Assembly (NCBI RefSeq): GCF_038396635.1
Contig: NZ_CP121687.1
Location: 2,842,592 to 2,906,591, forward strand
Reading direction: 5' to 3'
Length of the DNA stretch: 64,000 nt
Source: Defluviitalea saccharophila
Lineage (GTDB): Bacteria; Bacillota; Clostridia; Lachnospirales; Defluviitaleaceae
Shown piece after piece: positions 56,423 through 64,000 of this stretch. Every line of letters begins with the position of its first letter. The stretch's first letter is position 1. Below the pieces are notes generated by a model, which searched no databases, was not told the DNA's origin, and worked only from the letters and a program-made list of their open reading frames with translations. The translations under genes were made by a program, and so were the position numbers.

Positions 56423-56790
56423 ACTGTTAACGAGATTATGTAAAGAACTCGAGAGTGAATTTTTGTTTAAAAATAAAATTTAGGAATGGGTTAGCATTGA
56501 AATGTTATAGCTGAGGGATCACACTTATACAATAGATGCATAAAAAAATCTAAAAATAAAAAATTTTATTGAAAGTTAGAAGAATTTTCGGTATAATGTT
56601 ATTTAAGAAATAGTCATTCGTAGAAAATAAGAAACTTATATTGATAAAAGCTATCATTTCTATGAAATCAATTGGGACATGCTTTATTTACATTAAAAAT
56701 TTTCAATGCAAATATTCCCAGAGTTTTTTTAAAGTGAAGGCAGAAAACTATTTTTTAGAATAGAAAAAGAGACATAGGAGGATGAGTATA
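56423..56790 (+). promoter_or_regulatory. Intergenic region with the ferritin promoter
   Basis: This 368-bp AT-rich gap holds a strong promoter: TTGAAA (56569-56574), 17 bases, TATAAT (56592-56597). It would give a ferritin leader of about 185 bases without an obvious conserved fold. No PerR or Fur box that I can defend and no other gene. Confidence 0.65.
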
Positions 56791-57306
56791 ATGTTAAATC
56801 CAGAGGTAGCGAAACTGTTAAATGAGCAAATTAATAAAGAGTTTTATTCAGCGTATCTGTATATGGCAATGGCAAACTATTATTCAGATCAAGGCCTAGA
56901 GGGATTTGAAAACTGGTTTTTCATACAAACCCAGGAAGAACGAGATCATGCATTATTATTTAGAAAGTATCTCTTAAATAATGGTGAAAAAGTTGTTTTA
57001 AAAGAAATAGCTGCGCCAAATGTGGAGTATGAAAATTTTAGAGAGCCTTTGGTACAGTCATTAGAACATGAAAGATATGTAACGGATTCTATCAATAGAA
57101 TCTATGAAGCTGCTTATAAAATAAACGATTTCAGAACAATGCAGTTTCTTGACTGGTTTATAAAGGAGCAGGGAGAAGAAGAAAAAAATGCAGATGACAA
57201 TATCAAAAAGTATGATCTTTTTGCCGGAGACTCCAAGGGACTATATATGCTGGACAACGAAATGAAAGCAAGAATATATGCTCCACCTTCTTTAGTATTA
57301 GATTAA
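56791..57306 (+). CDS. ftnA: Ferritin (bacterial non-haem type)
   Basis: The 171-residue iron-storage protein has ferroxidase-site residues in EQINKEFYSAYLYMAM (Glu), TQEERDHALLF (Glu and His), LEHERYVTD and KEQGEEEKNAD. ATG 56791 is 9 bases after AGGAGG; an in-frame ATG at 56782 abuts the SD. The perR gene in the same window is a candidate regulator. Confidence 0.95.
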   Translation: MLNPEVAKLLNEQINKEFYSAYLYMAMANYYSDQGLEGFENWFFIQTQEERDHALLFRKYLLNNGEKVVLKEIAAPNVEYENFREPLVQSLEHERYVTDSINRIYEAAYKINDFRTMQFLDWFIKEQGEEEKNADDNIKKYDLFAGDSKGLYMLDNEMKARIYAPPSLVLD

Positions 57307-57314
57307 ATTTATCC

Positions 57315-57410
57315 ATGACTATCTGTTATCCCCCCATTTTTACATTTATTTTGTCACCTCCTGTTGAGAATCATTAACAGGAGGTGTTTTTGTGGAAAGA
57401 AATAGGTTTG
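57315..57410 (+). repeat. Solo REP-like derivative of the RAYT left end, degenerate copy
   Basis: It starts 9 bases after the ferritin stop. It keeps the 40-base distance from ATG-like start to CACCTCC seen in the full element, a perfect hairpin CACCTCCTGTT / AACAGGAGGTG (57355-57386), a T-run, and then GTGGAAAGAAAT, similar to the first codons of the transposase gene (ATGGGAAGAAAG). The outer REP part is diverged. The hairpin can serve as the ferritin terminator. Confidence 0.65.
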
Positions 57411-57500
57411 AATTCTTATCAATAGGATAATATAATAAACTCTAGTATGTATAAACTTCTAAAATATTATAAATTTATATGCCAGATTGTAGGTGTTAAC

Positions 57501-58901
57501 GTGCTAACATATGATTTTGAAAATGTGAAAGAACCCCTTTATGAATACATCTATAAACGTATCAAATCTGATATCATAGCCGGCAATTTGAAAGCAGGAG
57601 AAAAGCTTCCATCTAAAAGAACCTTCGCCAGTAATAATGGGATTAGCACAATTACGATTCAAAATGCGTATGACCAGTTAATTAGTGAAGGATATATATT
57701 TAGTCTGCCGAAGAAAGGATATTATGTCTCCAATATTGACATTATGTCAAGAATTTCAAAAGAAGCCAGAATTACATTGGATATTCAATTGCCAGAAGAA
57801 AAAGTATCCTATGATATTGATTTATCAAATAATCAAATCAATCCTGAAAACTTTCCTTTTTCTATTTGGGCAAAACTGTCCCGGGAAATCATAGCCAACA
57901 GGAAGAAAGAGTTAATGGAGGCATCTCCGACAGGAGGGAAACTTGAAGTCAGGACTGCGATAGCAGAGCATTTGAGATCTTATAGGGGAATGCTGGTAGA
58001 TCCTAATCAAATTGTAATTGGGGCTGGAACGGAGTACTTATACGGACTATTAATTCAACTTCTGGGAAGGGATAAAAATTACTGTATAGAAAATCCAGGC
58101 TATAAGAAACTTGTCCGAATTTATAAGCAATACAATATAGAGTGTAACTTCGCAGATATGGATGACAAAGGAATTACTCTGGATGGATTGCGCCAATCAG
58201 GAGCGGAGGTGGCCCATATTAGTCCTAATCATCATTTCCCTACTGGAATAACAATGCCGGCAAGCAGAAGATATGAAGTACTGGCCTGGGCAAATGAAAA
58301 AAGCAATAGATACATTATTGAAGACGATTATGACAGCGAATTCAGATATAATGGAAAGCCTATTCCTACACTTTTCAGTATTGATGCCTGCGAAAAGGTC
58401 ATTTATATGAATACATTTTCTAAATCCCTTACACCCACAATCCGTATCAGTTACATGGTATTGCCTGTACATCTTGCTAATAAATTTTATGAACAGCTGT
58501 CCTTTTATTCTTGTACGGTTTCAAACTTTGAGCAATATACGTTAGCAGCATTTATTAATAAAGGATTTTTTGAAAAACATATTAATAGAATGAGGCTTTA
58601 TTATACAAGGCAAAGAAAACAGATTATAGAAACCATAACTAAAAGCAAATTAGGAAAGAAGTGCGAAATAATAGAAAACGATTCGGGATTACATTTTTTA
58701 ATTAAGCTCCATACTCATTTATCAGATGCAGAAATGACAAACAGGCTAAAGAAAAGAGGCATTCAAATTAAAGCTTTATCTGAATACTATCTGGAACGGG
58801 ATAAAAGTAAACCTCATTATTTTATTATCAATTATTCCAATATTAATGTGGATAAAATGGCTGAGGCTTGTGAGGCAATTTATTCTGTTTTAAATAAGTA
58901 A
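57501..58901 (+). CDS. MocR-type (GntR-aminotransferase) transcriptional regulator
   Basis: The 466-residue fusion regulator has an N-terminal GntR winged HTH (SDIIAGNLKAGEKLPSKRTFA, TITIQNAYDQLISEGYI) and a C-terminal aminotransferase-like domain with the PLP lysine in NTFSKSLTPTIRISYM. Such proteins sense PLP or amino compounds (PdxR, GabR). The target is unknown. GTG 57501 is 5 bases after AGGTG; an in-frame ATG at 57447 has no SD. Confidence 0.9.
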   Translation: MLTYDFENVKEPLYEYIYKRIKSDIIAGNLKAGEKLPSKRTFASNNGISTITIQNAYDQLISEGYIFSLPKKGYYVSNIDIMSRISKEARITLDIQLPEEKVSYDIDLSNNQINPENFPFSIWAKLSREIIANRKKELMEASPTGGKLEVRTAIAEHLRSYRGMLVDPNQIVIGAGTEYLYGLLIQLLGRDKNYCIENPGYKKLVRIYKQYNIECNFADMDDKGITLDGLRQSGAEVAHISPNHHFPTGITMPASRRYEVLAWANEKSNRYIIEDDYDSEFRYNGKPIPTLFSIDACEKVIYMNTFSKSLTPTIRISYMVLPVHLANKFYEQLSFYSCTVSNFEQYTLAAFINKGFFEKHINRMRLYYTRQRKQIIETITKSKLGKKCEIIENDSGLHFLIKLHTHLSDAEMTNRLKKRGIQIKALSEYYLERDKSKPHYFIINYSNINVDKMAEACEAIYSVLNK

Positions 58902-58910
58902 CCGAAGTAA

Positions 58911-58992
58911 CCGTGCCTGTTTGTACACATTTCCACATTTAAAGATACTGCCTCCTGTGGATCATCACTGATCTCAGGAGGTAGTTTTCATG
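58911..58992 (+). repeat. Solo REP-like derivative of the RAYT left end
   Basis: GTGCCTGTTTGT then ACATTTCCACATTT (58913-58940) matches the RAYT element end. The hairpin CTGCCTCCTG / CAGGAGGTAG (58948-58984) and a short ATG-bearing tail follow. It begins 9 bases after the MocR stop codon. Confidence 0.78.
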
Positions 58993-59121
58993 TGAAATAT
59001 CATGTCCTTTAACGATAGAATAACTATCTTAATTAATCCGTACGATTAGAAAATATTCATGGAATAAAAATGAAAAATGTGGAAAAGATTTAGTTAACAA
59101 TAAATACGGAGGGATGTAAAA

Positions 59122-59796
59122 ATGAAAATTACGCCGAGTCTAGTTATTGCTGATTTGGAAGAATATTTACGATTATTTCATATTTCATTATCACAGCAAG
59201 CCCGACAGACTTTACTTGATGTAGAAGAATTTGCGTACAAATGCGATCATCCTGTTAACGAAAATCTTTTCTTTAGTAAAATTATAAGAAACTATGATAC
59301 AGTTCAGGACATACTATTGGATAAAGGAATTAACCCTACCTTAGCAGCATTGATTTTAGAAAAAAGGTACTATGACACTATAGAGGATGAAGTAAGATAT
59401 AGAGAAGAAGATTTTAGTTATTCTCAGATATATAGGAGAAGAGCTAATCCAAAAACGGATATTATCGACAGAGCGTTAGAATATTGTGTGCTGGAAAACA
59501 GAAATTTCATAGAGAATAAAGATATTCTTTTGGCTGCTATGGATTATTTTGAAGATTCTATTGATGAGGAACATAGCCATTGGACAGATAAAACCTTAGA
59601 GAAATCTCCTGTAACATTATCCCATGTATACGGACAGTATAATGAAAATCTTTGGATAAAATTCGAAGATATAAGAAAAGGATTGCAAAATTCTAAAGTA
59701 CCAGAAGATAATATAGAGCTTGAAAGAAACGATATCAATATATTTTTGCATTATGAGCATGAAGAATTACATAATAGCTCAACCCATACTGCATGA
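59122..59796 (+). CDS. Hypothetical acidic helical protein
   Basis: The 224-residue cytoplasmic protein is rich in Asp, Glu, Tyr and His. The stretch IIDRALEYCVLENRNFIENKDILLAAMDYF faintly recalls a Clp N-terminal-type repeat, but I cannot assign it. GGAGGG precedes the ATG. It is convergent with the Cys-rich repeat-protein operon and shares its terminator. Confidence 0.65.
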   Translation: MKITPSLVIADLEEYLRLFHISLSQQARQTLLDVEEFAYKCDHPVNENLFFSKIIRNYDTVQDILLDKGINPTLAALILEKRYYDTIEDEVRYREEDFSYSQIYRRRANPKTDIIDRALEYCVLENRNFIENKDILLAAMDYFEDSIDEEHSHWTDKTLEKSPVTLSHVYGQYNENLWIKFEDIRKGLQNSKVPEDNIELERNDINIFLHYEHEELHNSSTHTA

Positions 59797-59833
59797 TCTT
59801 TTGCAAAATTCACTTCATACAAGTATGTAATAA

Positions 59834-59865
59834 AAATTCTTCCTCACTGATTGAGGAAGAATTTT
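59834..59865. terminator. Bidirectional terminator
   Basis: AAATTCTTCCTCA-CTGA-TTGAGGAAGAATTT with A- and T-runs on both sides. It serves the hypothetical gene (+) and the repeat-protein operon (-). Confidence 0.88.
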
Positions 59866-59885
59866 TGCTTTTAGGAGAAAAATAA

Positions 59886-60560
59886 CTAACATTTTTCTTT
59901 TTCACTTACCTGGTCGATTAAACAGAATTCAACAGAAATTCCTGGAGGGTCTGCCACGGCACCTGGTATATTGATGAGTAGTGCTTTCATATCTGATGTA
60001 TGCAGGGCGGTACCTTGTTTAATTTTCTGTGTTAAGTCCGGCTTATTAAATTTTTTAATAATGATATTTATTTCTCCTCCTGAAAATGCATCAGGATTAA
60101 TTATCAAAGATCCTGTGACAGGAATTGTTGATTCCCACAGAAGAAAGTTTTCATCAAGAGGGATATTGTTATAAGTTGCAGCTGCTTCGCATTGTAAATA
60201 TTCAGGACAGCATTTATCTTTCCATTTACAGTTTGAATCCAATAGTTCCTGTGTGCAATGTCTAAATGTTATGTTTGAGGAACCGTTTGGGACGTAGATC
60301 TCAATTCTTCTGATATTATCTCCAGTGAATACAAAAGATTGGCCAGGCAGCAGGCTGCGGGTAATTATTTTTCCATCAAATAAATAAATTCTGATTGTTG
60401 CTGTGGTGGTGTTTTGGCTGCCATCAAAGGTAAATGTTCCTTTAACCGGCACATAGCTTTCCCATATTGTACCTCTTCTTACTATAAAAAAGTTACCTTC
60501 ACATTCTAAGGGAGCAGGGCAGCATGATTTAGGAGTACTTGTTAATAATTGCATTGACAT
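59886..60560 (-). CDS. Two-repeat Cys-rich beta protein, downstream gene of unit A
   Basis: The 224-residue protein has no signal peptide. Two tandem units of about 100 residues each open with CCPAPLEC or CCPEYLQC, followed by (I/L)WES-x-x-PV-(K/T)-G, a beta-rich core, and end with F-x-x-C. The phrase GQSFVFTGDN, then I and S-N, resembles what I recall of Ena/DUF3992 endospore-appendage subunits. That family link is an unverified inference. SD AAGGGAGATG precedes the ATG, which lies 19 bases inside the end of the upstream gene. It is closely similar to 62838-63512. Confidence 0.72.
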   Translation of the reverse strand: MSMQLLTSTPKSCCPAPLECEGNFFIVRRGTIWESYVPVKGTFTFDGSQNTTTATIRIYLFDGKIITRSLLPGQSFVFTGDNIRRIEIYVPNGSSNITFRHCTQELLDSNCKWKDKCCPEYLQCEAAATYNNIPLDENFLLWESTIPVTGSLIINPDAFSGGEINIIIKKFNKPDLTQKIKQGTALHTSDMKALLINIPGAVADPPGISVEFCLIDQVSEKEKC

Positions 60561-62683
60561 GGATTTTCATCTCCCTTCAAAAGAAATTCTTCCTGCATGC
60601 AGACGTCTATAAAAGCAGAGCCAACGCCTGATGCATTATCCACTTTTATAAATACATTTTTGATATGATCTGCAGTCAATATCCTAGCGATATTTGAAGG
60701 AATGGTTTCTGTGATTGTGCTTTTGCCGTATCGTTCTATAATAACCGTTGCAGATTCACCGGCAAACAGGAAAACTTCAATCATTGCCTTTACAGGAAAT
60801 GCTGAATGCCATAATAAATATTTCTGATTGCTTGGTATATTTTGTGCTTCTGCAGATATAGACTGGCATACAAGGGGTTCTGGACAGCAGCAGTCTTTTT
60901 CACACGGTTCAATAATATTCTGTGTACAAAGTTCAAAGTCCAGGTCTCCCATTGCTTCTGGATCTTCGCTGGAAAATCGTACACTTACTGATACAATTCC
61001 CTCATCGGTTATCATAAATCCTTCTAAAGGTTTTAGAGTTCGTGAATAGATGGGTCCATTTTTATATCGAATTTTTACAGTCATATCTGTATCGCCTTCA
61101 GAGATATTGCGCAGCGAAAATGTTCCTTTTATTAGTTCTGTAGATTCCCATAAAACCATTTCTCTATTTAAAGGTAAAGATGCTGCTAAAGGGAATATTA
61201 TAGAAAAATCAGGATCGAATTCGCATTTTACAGGTTCCGGGCAGCAAATCTCATTTTTATTACAATAATTTTTGATTTCAGGATTGTATGAGGATACTTG
61301 TTCTTGTATACAGAGACTTGTAACAATTGAATTATTACTCGGGTCACCATTATTCAGTTCAACGAATAATCCCTCAAAATCTGTAGTTCTTTCAATCAAT
61401 ATTCGGTTTCCTTCAAAAGTTCTTATAATGTCTGGCTTTTCGAAGCGTTTGATAATTACTTTTGTTATTTGCTCTGGTTGGCCTTCTACTGAGATTAATA
61501 TTTCACCGTCTACGGGAATTTTAGAAATCCATAATGGGATTGTCTGGTTTTGAGGATTATTATCGGATGCAAACGTAATATTATTACAGTGCAGGGGGGT
61601 GGGGCAGCAAGAAGGTTTGAGGTTTTTTTGCAGATGTCCTTCCTGTATACAATATTGGAAGAAAAGGGACCCCATTTGTGTACCTGGTTGATTAAAGCTT
61701 AATGTAATATCTTTTATACCTTTTGCAGTAATAGCAAATCCTCCGAAAGGCGCTATAGTTTTTTCTAATGTTTTTTTATTATTAAACTGTATACGTACCG
61801 TTAACGCTTCATCGTACCCATTGAGAATGGCATAAGTACCTTTTACATCCAGAAGGGATTCCCATATTTTTATACTTTCAATGATTGGTGGCTCTCCAAA
61901 ACTATGGATATGCTCACAGCTAAAAGGTTCATCGCAGCAAAGACTATTGTTTTCTTCCTGATGACAAGAGAGTATACTAACGAATGAAAGGACTGGGTCT
62001 ATTTCTGCAGTAGTGATTGTAACTTTCTTAATATCATCAACCACTAGGGTGAAAGGCACAACAGAGTTATTAGTGTTCGTTACATCCAGCGGAATCGTTC
62101 TTATCACATCTGGTTTTTTAAAGCGCTCTACCTTAACCGTAGCGGTTGGATGATCTGCTGGATTAGATGTTGTTAAAAAGATAATATTCAGAATTCCTTT
62201 GATTGGGAAGAAAGATTCCCATATAAATAAAGGTTCTGTTTCCCAATCCATTGCTTGACTTATAAGGCCGGGACATGAAAAAGCAGGAGAACAGCAAGTT
62301 CCTTTATTTGTTTTTGTTTTCATGATGTCCAGGCTGCAATAATCAAAAAAGACTGAGGCTGTTTGATCCGATGGAGCATTTATTACTCGAACAGTTGCTT
62401 CAACAGCATTATCAACGGTAAGTGCATAGGATGCTCCTCGTCCTATATTTCTTGAAATCACTGTACCATTCGCTCGTTTAATTGAGAAGACGGCAATAGC
62501 TCCTACTGGTGTTCCTGATGCATTCAACTCTAAAACAAAGCTTCCTTTGACAGGTTCTGTTGACTTCCATAGGGTTACGGTTTCATTAATGTTCACAGTG
62601 GTGCCAAATCTTCCGCTGCATTTTATTGGCTCTGGGGGGCAAAATTTTTTTGTAAGTTCCGGGCTGAAGAATTGTAGCGCCAT
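60542..62683 (-). CDS. Six-repeat Cys-rich beta protein, upstream gene of unit A
   Basis: The 713-residue protein is built of six tandem units of about 100-115 residues. They begin at about residues 15 (CPPEPIKC), 130 (CCSPAFSC), 248 (CCDEPFSC), 356 (CCPTPLHC), 478 (CCPEPVKC) and 598 (CCCPEPLVC). Each has an (L/I)W-x-S motif about 15-30 residues on and a closing Cys followed by a polar pair (CSLD, CHQE, CIQE, CTQN, CMQE). No signal peptide or membrane helix. A structural polymer crosslinked by disulfides is the likely role; Ena/DUF3992-like folding is inferred. AGAGGTG precedes the ATG. Confidence 0.74.
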   Translation of the reverse strand: MALQFFSPELTKKFCPPEPIKCSGRFGTTVNINETVTLWKSTEPVKGSFVLELNASGTPVGAIAVFSIKRANGTVISRNIGRGASYALTVDNAVEATVRVINAPSDQTASVFFDYCSLDIMKTKTNKGTCCSPAFSCPGLISQAMDWETEPLFIWESFFPIKGILNIIFLTTSNPADHPTATVKVERFKKPDVIRTIPLDVTNTNNSVVPFTLVVDDIKKVTITTAEIDPVLSFVSILSCHQEENNSLCCDEPFSCEHIHSFGEPPIIESIKIWESLLDVKGTYAILNGYDEALTVRIQFNNKKTLEKTIAPFGGFAITAKGIKDITLSFNQPGTQMGSLFFQYCIQEGHLQKNLKPSCCPTPLHCNNITFASDNNPQNQTIPLWISKIPVDGEILISVEGQPEQITKVIIKRFEKPDIIRTFEGNRILIERTTDFEGLFVELNNGDPSNNSIVTSLCIQEQVSSYNPEIKNYCNKNEICCPEPVKCEFDPDFSIIFPLAASLPLNREMVLWESTELIKGTFSLRNISEGDTDMTVKIRYKNGPIYSRTLKPLEGFMITDEGIVSVSVRFSSEDPEAMGDLDFELCTQNIIEPCEKDCCCPEPLVCQSISAEAQNIPSNQKYLLWHSAFPVKAMIEVFLFAGESATVIIERYGKSTITETIPSNIARILTADHIKNVFIKVDNASGVGSAFIDVCMQEEFLLKGDENPCQCNY

Positions 62684-62750
62684 AGTACTTCACCTCTTTA
62701 TAGTGTTCTACTATCAATATATGTCGAATGAGGTCAAATTGGACATAATA

Positions 62751-62840
62751 ATGGTGCCTGTTTGTCAACATTTCCACATTAAAAAAAACACCTCCTGTTG
62801 ATGATTTTCAACAGGAGGTGTTTTATATGGGAAATAACTA
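62751..62840 (+). repeat. Solo REP-like derivative of the RAYT left end
   Basis: ATGGTGCCTGTTTGTC then AACATTTCCACATT (62751-62780) is nearly identical to the RAYT element end. A perfect hairpin CACCTCCTGTTGA / TCAACAGGAGGTG (62789-62820) and ATGGGAAATAAC, matching the transposase start region, follow. It separates the two copies of the repeat-protein operon. Confidence 0.85.
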
Positions 62841-63512
62841 AAATGCAATCTTTTTATTTAATTGGTCTTTTATACAGTATTGAACAGACATGTCAGGTGG
62901 ATCCGCCAGGTTTCTGGGTATACAGACGAGGAGTGCTTTCATATCTGATGCATGGATGACAGTGTTTTGTGTAATGGTTTTTACTAAATCGGGATTGTTA
63001 AATCGCTTGATAATTATTTTGACCGATCCTCCTGCAAAGGAAAATAGGTTGATTTCTAGGAACCCCCTCACAGGAAGGGTTGATTGCCATAAAAGAAAGT
63101 CTTCACCTACAGGGATGTTCCGATATGTTACAGGTAATTCGCATTGTAAGGATTGCGGGCAGCATTTATTCCGCAGCTTGCAGTTCAAATCTATGAGTTC
63201 CTGGGCGCAATGTCTGAATAAAATATTTGAAGGAATTTCTGAGACGAAAGCCTCGATTTTCTTGACATTATCTCCAGTAAAAGCAAAGGATTGCTCCGGC
63301 TGTAAGTTGCGAGTAACTACTTTTCCATTAAATAAATGAATTCTAATGGTTGCACTGGTCGAGTTAGTGCTGCCATCGAAAGTAAATGTTCCTTTTACCG
63401 GTACATAGCTTTCCCATATTGTGCCTCCTCTTTCTATGACAAATCCACCGCTGCATTCCAAGGGAGCAGGGCAGCATAATTTAGGATTTTTGGTTAACAC
63501 TTGGAGTGACAT
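62838..63512 (-). CDS. Two-repeat Cys-rich beta protein, downstream gene of unit B
   Basis: The 224-residue paralogue of 59886-60560 has the same length, the same two units (CCPAPLEC, CCPQSLQC) and well over half its residues identical by eye, including GTIWESYVPVKGTFTFDGS. It overlaps the upstream gene by 19 bases, exactly as in unit A. SD AAAGGAGATG precedes the ATG. The stop abuts the REP-like element. Confidence 0.72.
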   Translation of the reverse strand: MSLQVLTKNPKLCCPAPLECSGGFVIERGGTIWESYVPVKGTFTFDGSTNSTSATIRIHLFNGKVVTRNLQPEQSFAFTGDNVKKIEAFVSEIPSNILFRHCAQELIDLNCKLRNKCCPQSLQCELPVTYRNIPVGEDFLLWQSTLPVRGFLEINLFSFAGGSVKIIIKRFNNPDLVKTITQNTVIHASDMKALLVCIPRNLADPPDMSVQYCIKDQLNKKIAF

Positions 63513-64000
63513 AGATTTTCATCTCCTTTCAATGGCAGTTCTTCCTGCATACATATTTCCATAACAACACGTTCTGTTCCTAATTCAGAATTCATATTTA
63601 TAAAAACATTTTTGATATGATCTACAACCAATATTCTGGAGCTATTAGTTGGAAGGGTTTCTGTAATTGTGTTTTCATTGTATCGTTCGATAATAAGTGT
63701 TGCAGGTTCAATGGCATCTTGGAGAATTTCTATCATTGCTTTTACTGGAAATCCTGCATGCCACAATAAATAATTCTGATTGCCTGGTATACCTGTGGCT
63801 TCTGTAGATAAAAACTGGCATATAAGGGGTTGAGGACAGCAAAGATTATTTTTATTTTTTTCTAAAATATTTTGTGTGCAAGATTCAATGACTACCTGAC
63901 CCCGTGCCTCTGCAATTGTACTGGAAAATCGTACACTTAATGATACGATTCCCTCAGCGGTTATCATAAACCCTTCAGATGGTCTTAGTATTCGTGTATC
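63494..64000 (-). CDS. Cys-rich repeat protein, upstream gene of unit B (partial, 5' end beyond window)
   Basis: The visible 168 residues are the C-terminal end of a paralogue of the six-repeat protein. The end of one unit (RFSS, ESCTQN) is followed by a last unit starting CCPQPLIC, with LLWHAGFPVKAMIEI and CMQEELPLKGDENLC, matching the last unit of 60542-62683. The frame stays open to base 64000, so the start lies outside. Confidence 0.72.
   Translation of the reverse strand, partial: DTRILRPSEGFMITAEGIVSLSVRFSSTIAEARGQVVIESCTQNILEKNKNNLCCPQPLICQFLSTEATGIPGNQNYLLWHAGFPVKAMIEILQDAIEPATLIIERYNENTITETLPTNSSRILVVDHIKNVFINMNSELGTERVVMEICMQEELPLKGDENLCHSKC

Noticed and set aside
62716-62723. Sigma-E-like -10 (CATATATT, minus strand) before the six-repeat gene
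   Set aside because: No matching -35 at the proper distance, so a sporulation promoter cannot be claimed.
62890-63339. 149-codon plus-strand frame opposite the unit B two-repeat gene
   Set aside because: The opposite strand has duplicated, conserved protein-coding repeats with SD; this frame has none.

Overview
The window is low-GC DNA with strong Shine-Dalgarno (SD) sites, frequent TTG/GTG starts and a 16S rRNA gene of clostridial type. It points to an anaerobic Gram-positive bacterium of the class Clostridia. A Lachnospirales/Defluviitalea-like member is my guess from the 16S text and gene content; no search was run. SLH, VanW, L,D-transpeptidase, NlpC/P60 and agr genes fit a monoderm wall.

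Layout. 1-2.2 kb: a 16S rRNA gene with boxA leader and RNase III-type processing stem, followed by five tRNAs (Tyr, Leu, Phe, Gly, Gly) and a terminator, with no 23S or 5S. 2.3-10 kb: housekeeping and envelope genes (L,D-transpeptidase, B12-type radical SAM protein, nth, a split TauE/SafE pair, mltG, glycosyltransferase). 10-25.9 kb: VanZ, a UvrD-type helicase, a five-gene membrane cluster (large exported protein, ABC-2 ATPase and permease, coiled-coil protein, 1489-aa triple-vWA protein) lacking the usual MoxR and DUF58 genes, a GAF histidine kinase and a DUF4097-type protein. 26-31.5 kb: SLH protein, VanW, DUF2225, HypE-like protein, Lrp regulator, aminotransferase. 31.6-32.3 kb: an IS200/IS605-type element inserted at the 3' end of perR. 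32.9-44.2 kb: cheX, trmL, NlpC/P60, lytic transglycosylase, mutS2, pspA, a two-component system and an HtrA protease, i.e. an envelope-stress neighbourhood. 44.6-48 kb: YhaM nuclease, a Cas4-like nuclease split into two membrane-anchored halves, and rlmD.

48-64 kb is accessory. It has a possibly frameshifted membrane gene, a CDP-alcohol phosphatidyltransferase, and a complete agr-type quorum-sensing locus (A, C, B, D) whose pheromone precursor has no cysteine, so a serine-lactone peptide is predicted. An AgrA-like tandem site with 21-bp period sits just upstream of the agrB promoter. Next come a RAYT-like Y1 transposase flanked by 31-bp inverted ends plus three solo derivatives of its left end, ferritin, a MocR regulator, and at the right edge a duplicated two-gene operon of Cys-rich tandem-repeat proteins. 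Each repeat has a C-C-x-x-P-x-x-C connector and a beta-rich domain that recalls DUF3992/endospore-appendage (Ena) subunits.

The most novel-looking items are the repeat-protein operon, the split Cas4-like pair, the cysteine-free AgrD, the RAYT/REP family and the 16S operon without 23S. All functions are inferred by reading sequence; no database search was run.
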